Assembly: GCA_016930595.1 (NCBI GenBank)
Contig: JAFGGJ010000001.1
Span: 1-51,068 of the forward strand
DNA length: 51,068 nucleotides
Direction of reading: 5' to 3'
Origin: Planctomycetota bacterium
GTDB lineage: Bacteria; Planctomycetota; SZUA-567; JAFGGJ01
A program made the position numbers and the translations under genes. The notes under the pieces were generated by a model. The model searched no databases. It was given only the letters and a program-made list of their open reading frames with translations, and was not told the origin of the DNA. How positions within the stretch are numbered: position 1 is the first letter of the stretch; each line of letters opens with the position of its first letter. Shown here in pieces: positions 8,601-15,838 of the stretch.

Positions 8601-10642
8601 ACCACGTCGAAGACGGCCTGAGCTTCGCCACCGACAAAAAGGGCTACACCCCGGGCAACTACATCGTCATCACGCGCTGGATGCCCGCCGGGCTGATGCT
8701 GGACAAGACGTCGCTGCCGGCGAACGCCCTGTTCGCAAGGGAAGGCGGAGGCAAGCTGACGATGGTCTTCCGCGGCAGGCCGGGCGATTTTCGCCTGCGG
8801 CTGCTGCCCTACTGCCCTGGAGAATACAGGGCGCTGCCGACGGAGATGGCCGAAGCGGACTATCCTGGAACTTATGAACGGCTCAAGGATACGCGGCGCC
8901 TGGCGGTGCTCGCTCCGGACCAGAAGGATGAAACACCGTACAAATGGTCGCAGGATGAACACATCAGGTTCGGGACAGCACACTTCAACGACGGCGAATA
9001 CTCAAACGCCCTGCAGCACCTGTCGGCCGTACCCAGAAAACAGCAACAGTACTACGAGGAAGTCGTCAAGGATCTGCTGTGGATATACTGCTCGGCGGAA
9101 CATTACAAGCCGGGCGAAGTGGTGGACCTCTTCGAGATCTTGCAGCAGCGCTACCCCAGGGTCAGCGTGCCGTACGACAAACTGCTTGTCATAGGCAAGG
9201 CATACCACGACAACGGCGAGGACGAGGCGGCGTGCTACCTCTGGAAGGCAACGCTGGAGAATTCGTTCCGCGACGACGTTCCGGTGGCGGCCGAACTGGA
9301 AGCTTCCGGAGAATACCTGAAGGGCGTCGATTACCTCAGGGACCTCTTCTGGCTCTACCCGGACCTCCCCATAGCGCAGCAGACCCTCTACGGCCTCAGC
9401 CAGGACGTCTACGCCCACAAGGACAGGGCCGGCGATCTCGCAAAGCCCGGTGCCCAGGACAAGGGCGGGATGCTGCCCGAGGAAGTCATCGGGCTGGCGC
9501 TGGATGTGCTGAAGGACTTCCTGGCCATGTTCAACGACCTGCCATACTCCGACGAAGCGGTCTTCAGCCAGTTGAACGCGTACCTGGACCTCAAGGCCTA
9601 CGATGCCTGCGAAAAGCTGGCGCAGTCGGCCGTGATTCTCTACCCGGAAAGCAAGTACCGCGACAGGTACCGCTACATCGATGCCCTGGCGGCTTTCCAC
9701 CTGGGACGTTATGAACAGGCGACCGATGCCGCCAGGCTCGTCAGCGGCGGCAAAGGACCGGACAGCCGCTACGCCACGTACATACTGGGACAGATGTACC
9801 AGGCCATGGGCAAACAGGATGATGCCCTGTCAACCTACCGCATGGTGAAGAACGATTTTCCCGACGCGGCGCTGTCGATCGAATACCTGGAAAGACGCAC
9901 CCTCGAACTGCCGGAAGTCGTCAGCGGCAACGTGGGCACCCCGGTCGAAGCCGAGGTGTCGTACTGCAACGTGGATTCCATCGAGCTGATGGCCTACCGC
10001 GTGGACCTGATGCGCCTGTACCTCAAGGAAAAGAACCTCGACAGGATCGCTGGCGTCAACCTTGCCGGCATCACGCCGACCTTCACCTTCAAGCGCGACC
10101 TCGAAAAAGTACCCACAGGCACAACGGGCAAGGCGCGCATACAGCTGCCCATTAAGGAAACCGGCGCATACCTCGTCCTCGCCAGGTCGAACGACGTGTT
10201 CGCCAGCGGCCTCGCCCTCATCACGCCGCTCAAGATGGAAGTACAGGAATACCATGGGGCAGTAAGGGTCACTATCCATGAAGGGCCCAAGGCCACCCCG
10301 GCTGAAGGCGTGCACGTCAAGGCATCCAGCGGCGCTGGCTTCGTATCGGCCGAGACCGACCTGCGAGGAACGGCAACGATAAATCACCAGGGCTACGGCG
10401 CAGTGACGGTAGTGGCCAGGCGCGGCAAGGACGAATACGCTTTCCACAGGTCGCCCTCCACCGCCCAGCCGCCGGCCAAGCCCATGGGAGTGCGCTGGCT
10501 GGAGCAGGTCAACTACGACGAATCCATCAACACCGCCAACAGAGCCATACAGTATGGGAACGCCCAGCAGCTGAGGTACAACTTCCGCCGCCGGAGCCTG
10601 ACGGAACAGGGCGTGATGGCCAGCGACGCTATGAAAAAATAG
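2645..10642 (+). CDS. Giant secreted TPR / alpha-2-macroglobulin-like protein lacking a thioester motif
   Basis: A 2665-residue protein, far longer than typical bacterial alpha-2-macroglobulins (about 1500-1900). The ATG at 2645 is preferred over an upstream in-frame ATG (2576) because AAGGAGG lies just before it and a hydrophobic export segment (about 23-45) follows. Visible order: N-terminal TPR-like helices (about 45-600); an MG1-like beta domain (about 618-710); MG domains including YTSRPVYLPGETVPVKG (about 808-825); the family segment before the bait region (about 1230-1265); an Ala/Met/Gly-rich bait-like stretch (about 1340-1420); GAYWIGSVETD and following (about 1425-1460); an alpha-helical toroid-like region (about 1630-1870); a second TPR block (about 2105-2410); and a second MG1-like unit (IELMAYRVDLMRLYL, about 2430-2510). 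The Cys-x-Glu-Gln thioester expected at the start of the toroid is not visible. It probably acts in the periplasm or at the surface. Confidence 0.85.
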   Translation: MNLAKGSVSLEQYRSKAACAAGALRAVTMFAAIAIVAAAGRSAAGEADEKPDAISSGKALMSVRRYQEASKVLAAYKGAYPDLAAYLEAFAVYKSGDADGALKKLAALEETYPHSNYAGKSRMLRASIYLAQKRYTGAEEIMRQRTGQLLSADRKREIANMYLIIAEGAVAKPKVGDPGAPGPNYDKALRLFNYLAAMDLPEDMREYVLYRRTQVALDGKLYSNVVAYGREYMQGYDPYYRTEILGEPAGTAEKAKSGPNVVWVRLAVFEAALETASAIPSGKQYEQYGSVPEPWVVALIDNFIRHIGDGSIKDLRNGEGLRRAMYFRPYALGLKPSGPRAQGDNDLAIARVRRAVAAAKEFISANPGDVRSLELMRQIPRAYLSAGLTDDAIEAYRVIIAGEGLAMEDKNPDEEGTTPQEKLLACQAEAVYRSGQVFFDMGRFNDAGEVWKRYLTAYPNGAEWVDSQRGIYHAMKAVGAKALAEKRYEECRNEWAKIVAARPVDNETPWLALSIAYTHVTQADGIVEEKKDKKNAEALALYKRALDELLRVSQRYTGTAKSYAHLYRAEIYRYHLGDLEAAVREYEQSGTYQARQAVAELTAVELSALSPKVFRNNEAAVVKISTRNVPKLAVRVYRIDLEDFFKKYHTTMNVRRLDLDLVSPDRTWEVEIPGYAKYADIEHEMPVEVDGPGAYAVTLEGEEYEATTLVVKSDVELIAATSYDEAIVLVKNALTESPVEGAEVTFYAGEKTAHTLALKTGRDGVGKGKFSERPSEQPYIFAAYQGNYAMSGAGLSGAMPAGLHAKGYIYTSRPVYLPGETVPVKGIIREVKDGSYYAPADQKMKVKVLAPDMRLLAEKEVTLGRFGSFSTEFKLPEESPLGRYSVSTGNGGSYTGTFQVQIVQPSKVFVELTPSVPAALAGDTVEIKAKAAYYTGLPLVERAVVISLPDGRTVRLSTDDKGEAVFQLDTTPFFSYNQVTVSATVPGEDAGNSVTMPLLPAALKLVIELAEDEYLVNQRVDVPITLTTPDDKPAADRKVSVEVYQKGEAVVMPLPEEILRPAGMNADVFHGQTRDKRIAKEELTTDKDGRAVYSRVFSEKGGISLVFTAADDKGRSLTSTRSITVQEPETPRLALEVDNATVKVGDSVKVTVANDDLPGLGLLLYTGDAIISYTVYKYEKGKKAVSFVVDNAHFPNFKMTGLATGDHRLNRAEQAFDVQRKLIVTLKMPEGPLTPGDEVEATVEATDHAGRPVEAELSLSMVDKGLLDKYPDPTMNIVKFFEQGLRRTAEYLSFSSILFERRGEKQKIASEVLAELKRVKEMAKRDEVRAQMADREKTELAMPMPAAAPMAPEAGALRARKAMVMADAAVDTGAPYEMEQANGIGGAAPGRSLARRAGGGAGSFGKKAGQLQAGAPEAARKEMPIGAYWIGSVETDRRGRAKIKIQVPERTSTYRVQVRGVTPDTLLAEVEDTAVVKRDLFIDLKMPGYLFENDRMRPIVSVHNTGDFKGLVDVKLEIEADGAKRAFPMKVQVEGKGVSEKVADFYDVPAVGKLLATVTASVDGKILDKIEKPANVRIWGVEERSGAVGTSTDSKTLTLNLPTSVRRDTLSLDITLFPGVEAALVDMALRPADGEAVLGLRDGAARVIALAALAEAYGEGRVPGETVEKLREAAQGGASSLIAAQLRDGSWPWAAVPEQRSNYADYATTAWATIALHTAIEGGVLTDAGARDRGINYLRRHAPSDESQALYAMALTGNADFSVMNRLLRQVSGLPVERKALLGLSFDAMNMQDKAKTVAALVARDIKAVQARGRGTSEEPLYARALALMLLSRAGGFETDAATLADAIKNEISGTGLSGQARWLALAALAEGSGPVNTERPAFDVSVTVNGKQVGTYRGSRDAESGRISVAAADLATLPVKIDLSYRGRGELAYRALLKGFSPVIEDRSVFTWGPSSETFYHSPMLYKGRQLVQSAMDVKQTAYDDHVEDGLSFATDKKGYTPGNYIVITRWMPAGLMLDKTSLPANALFAREGGGKLTMVFRGRPGDFRLRLLPYCPGEYRALPTEMAEADYPGTYERLKDTRRLAVLAPDQKDETPYKWSQDEHIRFGTAHFNDGEYSNALQHLSAVPRKQQQYYEEVVKDLLWIYCSAEHYKPGEVVDLFEILQQRYPRVSVPYDKLLVIGKAYHDNGEDEAACYLWKATLENSFRDDVPVAAELEASGEYLKGVDYLRDLFWLYPDLPIAQQTLYGLSQDVYAHKDRAGDLAKPGAQDKGGMLPEEVIGLALDVLKDFLAMFNDLPYSDEAVFSQLNAYLDLKAYDACEKLAQSAVILYPESKYRDRYRYIDALAAFHLGRYEQATDAARLVSGGKGPDSRYATYILGQMYQAMGKQDDALSTYRMVKNDFPDAALSIEYLERRTLELPEVVSGNVGTPVEAEVSYCNVDSIELMAYRVDLMRLYLKEKNLDRIAGVNLAGITPTFTFKRDLEKVPTGTTGKARIQLPIKETGAYLVLARSNDVFASGLALITPLKMEVQEYHGAVRVTIHEGPKATPAEGVHVKASSGAGFVSAETDLRGTATINHQGYGAVTVVARRGKDEYAFHRSPSTAQPPAKPMGVRWLEQVNYDESINTANRAIQYGNAQQLRYNFRRRSLTEQGVMASDAMKK

Positions 10643-10736
10643 CCCGCGGGACCGCCGCAACACATCCCGCGGCAGCGACCGACACCGGGGTCGCCCAAGG
10701 GGCGGTCCCGGTGTTCGCGTGCGCACACGGGCTATT
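10638..10736 (+). terminator. Structured intergenic element / probable terminator after the giant gene
   Basis: Three nested inverted repeats overlap the stop codon of the giant gene. The outer arms AATAGCCCG (10638-10646) and CGGGCTATT (10728-10736) are perfectly complementary. Inside is a 15-bp hairpin, arms ACACCGGGGTCGCCC (10682-10696) and GGGCGGTCCCGGTGT (10700-10714), with a 3-base loop and two G-T pairs. A further inverted repeat, CCGCGGGA (10644-10651) with TCCCGCGG (10665-10672), competes with the outer stem. The right outer arm ends in a T-rich stretch. A terminator is the simplest reading, but a longer run of T would be expected for a classical one. Confidence 0.5.
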
Positions 10737-10742
10737 ATTCTG

Positions 10743-10772
10743 TTGACTTGGAGGCGGGTTCGGCGGTAAAAT
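10743..10772 (+). promoter_or_regulatory. Sigma70-like promoter upstream of pilT
   Basis: TTGACT (10743-10748) and TAAAAT (10767-10772) are separated by 18 bases. They lie just downstream of the structured element at 10638-10736 and about 53 bases before the pilT ATG. This suggests that pilT and the following genes have their own transcription start. Confidence 0.55.
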
Positions 10773-10825
10773 CAGGAGAGCATCGGAAAAAGCATCCGAC
10801 GACCACTCTGCAATGAAAGGTCCCC

Positions 10826-11992
10826 ATGCTCGACCTAGACAGACTGCTCCAGGAACTCGGCGAACGCGGCGGCTCTGACCTGCACCTCAAGGTCGGGCGG
10901 CCGCCGTTGTTCAGGCTTGCCGGCGACCTGGTGCCCACGGCGTATCCCGAAATATCACGCGCGGAACTGCAGGAAACCATCTTCCGCATGATGGGGCCGG
11001 CGGTGAAGAAGCGCTTCGAGGACAACCTGGAAGTGGACTTCTCCTATGAAGTACCCGGCCTGGCAAGGTTCCGCTCGAACGCCTTCGTCCAGCGCAGCGA
11101 CATGGGGGCGGTGTTCCGTCTCGTCCCTCTGGAAGTGCCGACGATCGACAGCCTCGGGCTGCCGGAATCCCTGAAGACGCTGGCCGCGCATCCCAACGGG
11201 CTGGCCATTGTCACGGGCCCGACCGGCAGCGGTAAATCGACCACGCTCGCGGCGATGGTGCAGCACATCAACCAGACGCGCCCGGTGCACGTGATAACGA
11301 TAGAAGATCCCATCGAATTCGTCTACACGGACGAACTCGCCACTATCAACCAGCGCGAACTGGGCATTGATACCTACGAGCTGCACAAGTCGCTGAGGAG
11401 CGCTCTCCGCCAGGACCCGGACGTGATCCTTATGGGTGAAATGCGCGACAAGGAAACCATGCGCTTCGCCGTGACCGCCGCCGAAACCGGCCACCTCGTA
11501 TTCAGCACCCTGCACACCGTGGACGCCAAGCAGACGCTTGACCGCATACTGGACAGTTTCCCGGAAGAAGCCCAGCAACTCAGAATGCAGCTTGCACTTC
11601 TGCTGCGTGGGATAATCAGCCAGAAGCTCCTGAGGCGGGCCGACGGGACCGGCATGGTGCCGTCCTTCGAAATCCTCATAAACTCCCCGAACGTCCGCCA
11701 GATTATCGAGGAAGGCTCCACTCGGGACATAGGCAAGGCCATGGAAGTGGACACGTACTACGGCATGACGACGTTCAACCAGAGCCTGCTGCAGCTCGTG
11801 CGGAACGGGCTGGTCTCGGAAGAAGAAGCGCTGATGGCAAGCCATGCCCCGGACGACCTGCGGCTGGGGTTGAGGGGTATCACGCGCGGGTCGGCAGGCG
11901 ACGAGATGGACCTGGATTTCGGCGCCCAGCCGGCGCCGGCCAAGGAAAAGGTGAAAAAGGACAACAAGTTTTCCAGGGGGTTTGAGTTCTAG
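10826..11992 (+). CDS. pilT: Type IV pilus retraction ATPase, PilT family
   Basis: A 388-residue cytoplasmic hexameric secretion ATPase that would drive disassembly of type IV pili. Walker A is GPTGSGKST (about 131-139). An acidic box (ITIEDPIEFVY), a Walker B-like stretch (DPDVILMGEMRD) and the histidine box (GHLVFSTLHT) follow in the canonical order. Length matches PilT/PilU (about 345-390). The C-terminal region (GMTTFNQSLLQLV) is reminiscent of PilU as well as PilT, so the subfamily is open. The last about 25 residues are lysine-rich and low in complexity. No other pilus gene is in the window. AAAGG lies five bases before ATG. The downstream gene follows after 35 bases. Confidence 0.93.
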   Translation: MLDLDRLLQELGERGGSDLHLKVGRPPLFRLAGDLVPTAYPEISRAELQETIFRMMGPAVKKRFEDNLEVDFSYEVPGLARFRSNAFVQRSDMGAVFRLVPLEVPTIDSLGLPESLKTLAAHPNGLAIVTGPTGSGKSTTLAAMVQHINQTRPVHVITIEDPIEFVYTDELATINQRELGIDTYELHKSLRSALRQDPDVILMGEMRDKETMRFAVTAAETGHLVFSTLHTVDAKQTLDRILDSFPEEAQQLRMQLALLLRGIISQKLLRRADGTGMVPSFEILINSPNVRQIIEEGSTRDIGKAMEVDTYYGMTTFNQSLLQLVRNGLVSEEEALMASHAPDDLRLGLRGITRGSAGDEMDLDFGAQPAPAKEKVKKDNKFSRGFEF

Positions 11993-12027
11993 AGAACCGA
12001 ACAGGCGGCAAAGAAGGGAGTGCAGGC

Positions 12028-13422
12028 ATGGGGAGGCTGCGGAAATGGGTCCCGGCGTTGATGGCAGCGCTGGCACTGTGCCCGCCGGCATGGTCGGCGG
12101 AAGCCAAAAAAGACACTGTCAAGGCCCCGGTCATCGTTAAGAAGGAAGACGGCGTCATATACTCGGCGGACTCCAAGGAACGGATGAAATTCGTTCCCTA
12201 CAATGAGATGATCCTCAAGCGGATGGGCGTCCTGGTGCCGGGAATGTCCAATCAGAAGACGTGGTCCGGCATAAGAAAGGACACGTCCGACGAAAACCCC
12301 CAGACGGCCATAGCCCTCCCATTGAAATGGCCCCTGAGGGCCGATACATGGACGCCGGAAGAAGGCGCTCTCAAGTACCTGATCACGACCGCTCCGGATA
12401 TGTTCATCAACGTCGATATTAACCTTGACGGCAAGTGGCGTGGCGCGCCGGAGTCCTTCAACAAGAACGACGACGGCACTTACGGCCCCATCCTGCTAGC
12501 GCTGAGGCACAAGGACGGTACGCAGGTTCCGTACTCTCTCGTGATAACGAACGACGCCGAAGACGGCAGGCGCCTGTTCAGGTTCCGCTCGAGCGGCGCC
12601 TGGGAAGGCTACATACCGTCGTCCCGCAAAAGAATGAACTCGGAAAAATGCCTCATCTTCGACGCCAACAACAACGGGCTCTACGATGATTACGGCGCCG
12701 ACATGATAATGGTGGGGAACAAGCCTCTGGTGCCCCTGCCGCAGCTCATTCTCATCAAGGGCAAGCTCTACCACCTGAAGGTCCACCCCTCGGGATCGTT
12801 CATCCAGACGAAACCCTACGAGGGCGCGACTGGCAGGATAGATGTCTACTCGAAGGCCAAGCTGCCCAACAGGACCAAGGTGGAAAGCCTGGTGGTGGTC
12901 GGCGTCTCGGGCGCCTTTTCCATAGACGTTTCCCCCTCGAACCCCAGGGGCAAACTCACGGACGAGCCGCCCATCGAACTGCCCGTCGGCAAGTACGTCA
13001 TCGGGGCAGGGCTGCTTTCGTCCATGAAGGAAACCGTGCAGGTCTACGGCGGCGACATGGACCCGGTGGAAGTCAAGAAAGGCGAGACAGCCTGTATCGA
13101 ATGGGGCATGCCGTACAAGCTTTCCGCCGAAATAACCACCAACATAACCGGGCTGAACGTGGACAAGATCTTCATAGTCGGCAGCGCCAAGGAAACCTAC
13201 GTCACCCAGGGCAAGGAAGCGCCCATAGTGACGGTCAAGCTGCGCAACAGGCCGGTAAGACAGGAATTCATATCCCTCGACAATGAGGGCAGGTTCGCCA
13301 CCTGGTACTGGAACCCGGGCGAAAAAGGCATCTACAAGATATTGCTGGAGATGAACCACAGGATACTCGGCAAACTCAAGGTCGATGAAGCTGAAGTGTC
13401 CTACAGGCCCATGGGCGAATGA
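12028..13422 (+). CDS. Secreted protein with D-x-N-x-N-G-x-Y motif, unknown function
   Basis: A 464-residue protein with a clear signal peptide (residues 1-23, ending near PAWSAEA). I do not recognise the family. Around Asp212 it carries FDANNNGLYDDYGAD, an acidic loop like calcium-binding EF-hand/dockerin-type loops. A matching loop occurs around Asp142 of the CAP-domain protein at 32593-33942, in both cases in an N-terminal beta-rich region followed by a PLP segment. The remainder (about 260-464) is predicted mostly beta-strand with Ig-like character. A good ribosome-binding site (AAGGGAG) precedes ATG. Its stop overlaps the start of the next gene (ATGA), so the two are probably translated together. 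Confidence 0.7.
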   Translation: MGRLRKWVPALMAALALCPPAWSAEAKKDTVKAPVIVKKEDGVIYSADSKERMKFVPYNEMILKRMGVLVPGMSNQKTWSGIRKDTSDENPQTAIALPLKWPLRADTWTPEEGALKYLITTAPDMFINVDINLDGKWRGAPESFNKNDDGTYGPILLALRHKDGTQVPYSLVITNDAEDGRRLFRFRSSGAWEGYIPSSRKRMNSEKCLIFDANNNGLYDDYGADMIMVGNKPLVPLPQLILIKGKLYHLKVHPSGSFIQTKPYEGATGRIDVYSKAKLPNRTKVESLVVVGVSGAFSIDVSPSNPRGKLTDEPPIELPVGKYVIGAGLLSSMKETVQVYGGDMDPVEVKKGETACIEWGMPYKLSAEITTNITGLNVDKIFIVGSAKETYVTQGKEAPIVTVKLRNRPVRQEFISLDNEGRFATWYWNPGEKGIYKILLEMNHRILGKLKVDEAEVSYRPMGE

Positions 13423-13943
13423 ATCCCCCGGGAGACGGCTCCAAGGTGAAGATCCTCTTCGGCACCGCTCTGGCCCTCGCCTCCGTTATCGGTTTCCATT
13501 GGGGCGCCGGAGTCAGCGGCCGGTTCATAGACGAAGTGGGGACCGCCGTGGCGGGCCTCGAACTCGCCTACGGACTGGGCTTGGCACCGCTTATTCTAGG
13601 CCTGCTGCTGATCGAGTCGCACTTTGACGTGCGCGGGCGGTGGGCGGCCGTTGTCTCAGCCATCCCTTGCTTCTATGGCCTGCTCCGCTGGGCGTCCCTG
13701 ACGAAGGAACTGCAGGCGACCCATGAAAAAGCCCGTATTCCGGCCTTTCTGCTGGTCGTGGGCATACTGGGCTGCCTGGGATGGGCGGTATCCCTGTGGA
13801 TAAGACTGCGGCGCAGGGCGGCCCTTCAGGCGCTGGAAGCGCAGAAGACCGTGACCGTGGAAGAACTGGCTGCCATGGAAAAAGCGGCGTCACGGGAGAC
13901 GGAAGAAAGCGGCGCTCCCGGGCAACCCGGCGGATCGCCGTAA
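13419..13943 (+). CDS. Small integral membrane protein, unknown function
   Basis: A 174-residue protein with three or four hydrophobic helices (about 9-28, 42-60, 67-85 and 100-120) followed by a charged, probably coiled cytoplasmic tail (about 122-174) rich in Arg, Glu and Ala. No family recognised. Its ATG overlaps the stop of the preceding secreted-protein gene by four bases, which argues for translational coupling and a shared function at the envelope. It ends four bases before the convergent fumarase subunit gene. Confidence 0.6.
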   Translation: MNPPGDGSKVKILFGTALALASVIGFHWGAGVSGRFIDEVGTAVAGLELAYGLGLAPLILGLLLIESHFDVRGRWAAVVSAIPCFYGLLRWASLTKELQATHEKARIPAFLLVVGILGCLGWAVSLWIRLRRRAALQALEAQKTVTVEELAAMEKAASRETEESGAPGQPGGSP

Positions 13944-13947
13944 CGGG

Positions 13948-14493
13948 TCACCCCGCATAATCGCCCACACGGTCGAAAATACTGCCGCCGGCGGCGTCAT
14001 ACGCTACAAGCGCCGGAAAATCCCTGACGGCAAGCCGCCGTATCGCTTCGGGGCCCAGGTCGTCAAACGCCACGGTCTCGTTCGCCGTCACGCTGCGCGC
14101 GAGCAGGGCGGCCGCTCCTCCTACTGTCACGAGGTAGACTGCGCCGAACCGCTCGCACAGCCGCCTCACGCTCTCCGAGCGCTCGCCCTTGCCCATCGTC
14201 GCCAGCACGCCCCTGGTCAACGCCATCTCCATGTAGGGATCCATGCGCGAGCTGGTAGTGGGCCCCGCCGAGCCGATCGGCAGGCCCGGCGGCGTGGGCG
14301 ACGGACCCGCATAATAGATCAGCGCGCCGACCGGATTGAACGGCCAGTCCTCGCCGGCGGCAAGCTGCGCCAGCCTTGCATGGGCCGCGTCGCGGGCGGT
14401 GAAGATGTCGCCGGAAATGGAAACAGCGTCCCCGGCAGCCAGCTTGCCTATGGCCTTGCGGTCGAGCGGCGTGGTTATTACAACGGGGTTCAC
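13948..14493 (-). CDS. Fumarate hydratase class I, beta subunit
   Basis: A 181-residue protein matching the C-terminal (beta) part of the iron-sulfur fumarases / L(+)-tartrate dehydratases, which interconvert fumarate and malate. Visible family motifs are the N-terminal TPL segment, GDIFTARDAAHAR, the glycine/proline-rich stretch ending in GPTTSSRMD, and ARDFPA-like C-terminal residues. The start is taken as the GTG at 14493, whose bases overlap the stop codon of the alpha subunit (GTGA), the usual coupling of two-subunit fumarases. A longer in-frame extension exists but would overlap the alpha gene for no reason. It is the last gene of the long minus-strand run. Confidence 0.88.
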   Translation of the reverse strand: MNPVVITTPLDRKAIGKLAAGDAVSISGDIFTARDAAHARLAQLAAGEDWPFNPVGALIYYAGPSPTPPGLPIGSAGPTTSSRMDPYMEMALTRGVLATMGKGERSESVRRLCERFGAVYLVTVGGAAALLARSVTANETVAFDDLGPEAIRRLAVRDFPALVAYDAAGGSIFDRVGDYAG

Positions 14494-15329
14494 AGCGACA
14501 TCTCCCGGTGACGATGGCTGTGGCACTCGACGTTAACGGCGACCGGCAGGCTCGCCATGTGACAGGCTGCCTCCTCCACGTGCACCGCTAGAGCTGTCAC
14601 TTTGCCGCCGAGACCCATGGGGCCTATCCCAAGAGCGTTGACGCTCCTGAAGATATCCTCTTCGATCCGCGCCAGGCGGACATCAGGGTTGGGATCTCCC
14701 AGCGGCCGGAAGAGGGCCTTCTTGGCCAGCATCGCGACGCCTTCGAAATTGCCGCCGATGCCGACACCCAGTATGACCGGCGGGCATGGCCTGCCACCCG
14801 AGCGCCGGACGGTATCCACCACGAAATCGACGACGCCGTCGCGGCCGTCGGCGGGGGTGAGCATCCTGAGCGCTCCGGCGTTCTCGGATCCGCCCCCCTT
14901 GGCGGCAAACCTGATGCGGAACACGTCCCCGGGAACACATTCACAGCGGATGAAAGCCGGGGTGTTGTCGCCGGTGTTAACACGATCGAGACCGCCGCGC
15001 AGAATACTTTTTCTGAGGTACCCCTTTTCGTAGGCCCTGCGGACGCCGGTGTTCACGGCGTCCTCAATACACCCGTCCACGGCCGCGCCGTCCCCGCGTT
15101 CTATCCACACCACCGCCGAGCCGCAATCCTGACAGAGGGGCAGCATGGCGCCGGAAGCCACGGTGTTGTTCTCGATAATCGTGCTGATGACGTCCCTGCC
15201 ATGGGGCGAGGTCTCGCGCTGCAGGGCGTCTTCCAGCGCCTTGATTTCTCTTGTTCCGAGGGAAAAGGCAGCATCAAGCGCCAGCTTTTCAACGGCATCC
15301 GCTATGTCGGCGGCTTTTATCGTGCGCAT
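14490..15329 (-). CDS. Fumarate hydratase class I, alpha subunit
   Basis: A 279-residue N-terminal-type subunit of the [4Fe-4S] fumarase family. The cluster-binding region is seen as LCQDCG (Cys66; the family usually has CQDTG). Later come the RGGLDRVNTGDNTPAF-type segment, CPPVILGVGIGGNFEGVAMLAKKALFR, and a C-terminal part ending in GLGGKVTALAVHVEEAACH. The ATG directly follows the TAG of leuD with no spacer. Pairing with the beta subunit makes a complete two-subunit enzyme. Tartrate dehydratase activity cannot be excluded from sequence. Confidence 0.9.
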   Translation of the reverse strand: MRTIKAADIADAVEKLALDAAFSLGTREIKALEDALQRETSPHGRDVISTIIENNTVASGAMLPLCQDCGSAVVWIERGDGAAVDGCIEDAVNTGVRRAYEKGYLRKSILRGGLDRVNTGDNTPAFIRCECVPGDVFRIRFAAKGGGSENAGALRMLTPADGRDGVVDFVVDTVRRSGGRPCPPVILGVGIGGNFEGVAMLAKKALFRPLGDPNPDVRLARIEEDIFRSVNALGIGPMGLGGKVTALAVHVEEAACHMASLPVAVNVECHSHRHREMSL

Positions 15330-15821
15330 CTAGAAATCCAGCGACCCGTGCGACTTTATAAAGGGGACCAGACCTCCCTCGTCGAGTATTCCCCGCATGA
15401 CGTCCGGCAGCGGCGGAAAACTCAACTCCTCCTTCTTCGTCAGGTTCCGCAGCGTGCCCTGCGCCAGGTCCAGCTCGAGTTCGTCACCTGTCTCGATGTT
15501 GCCCGTATCACAAGTGACGGCGGGCAGGCCGACGTTCACGGCGTTGCGGTAGAATATCCTCGCAAAACTCGTGGCGATCACGGCGGACACCCCGGCCAGC
15601 TTGATTATGGTCGGAGCGTGCTCACGGCTCGAGCCGCAGCCGAAATTCCTTGCCCCCACCACGAAATCCCCGGGCCGCACCTTGGAAGGAAAATCCGGGT
15701 CCGCGTCCTCCAGCACGTGCTTGGCCAGTTCCGGCAGGTTGCTTCTCAGGTGGAACAGCCTGCCCGGCGCAATAAGGTCCGTGGATATGTTGTCGCCGAA
15801 CTTCCATGCTTTCCCGCGCAA
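15330..15821 (-). CDS. leuD: 3-isopropylmalate dehydratase-type small subunit (LeuD/aconitase swivel domain)
   Basis: A 163-residue swivel-domain subunit of the aconitase superfamily. Motifs: FGDNISTDLIAPGR (about 8-21), GARNFGCGSSREHAP (about 56-70), and FARIFYRNAVNVGLP. TTG at 15821 is chosen because AAAGGAG precedes it at good spacing and the encoded protein then has the usual length. The in-frame upstream extension has no family similarity and overlaps the diadenylate cyclase gene. The substrate loop reads LFHLRSN with Arg26. In methanogen homoaconitases a loop arginine contacts a substrate carboxylate, so isopropylmalate is not the only possible substrate. Its partner LeuC is two genes upstream. 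Confidence 0.85.
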   Translation of the reverse strand: MRGKAWKFGDNISTDLIAPGRLFHLRSNLPELAKHVLEDADPDFPSKVRPGDFVVGARNFGCGSSREHAPTIIKLAGVSAVIATSFARIFYRNAVNVGLPAVTCDTGNIETGDELELDLAQGTLRNLTKKEELSFPPLPDVMRGILDEGGLVPFIKSHGSLDF

Positions 15822-15838
15822 GGAAAGTCTCCTTTCCG

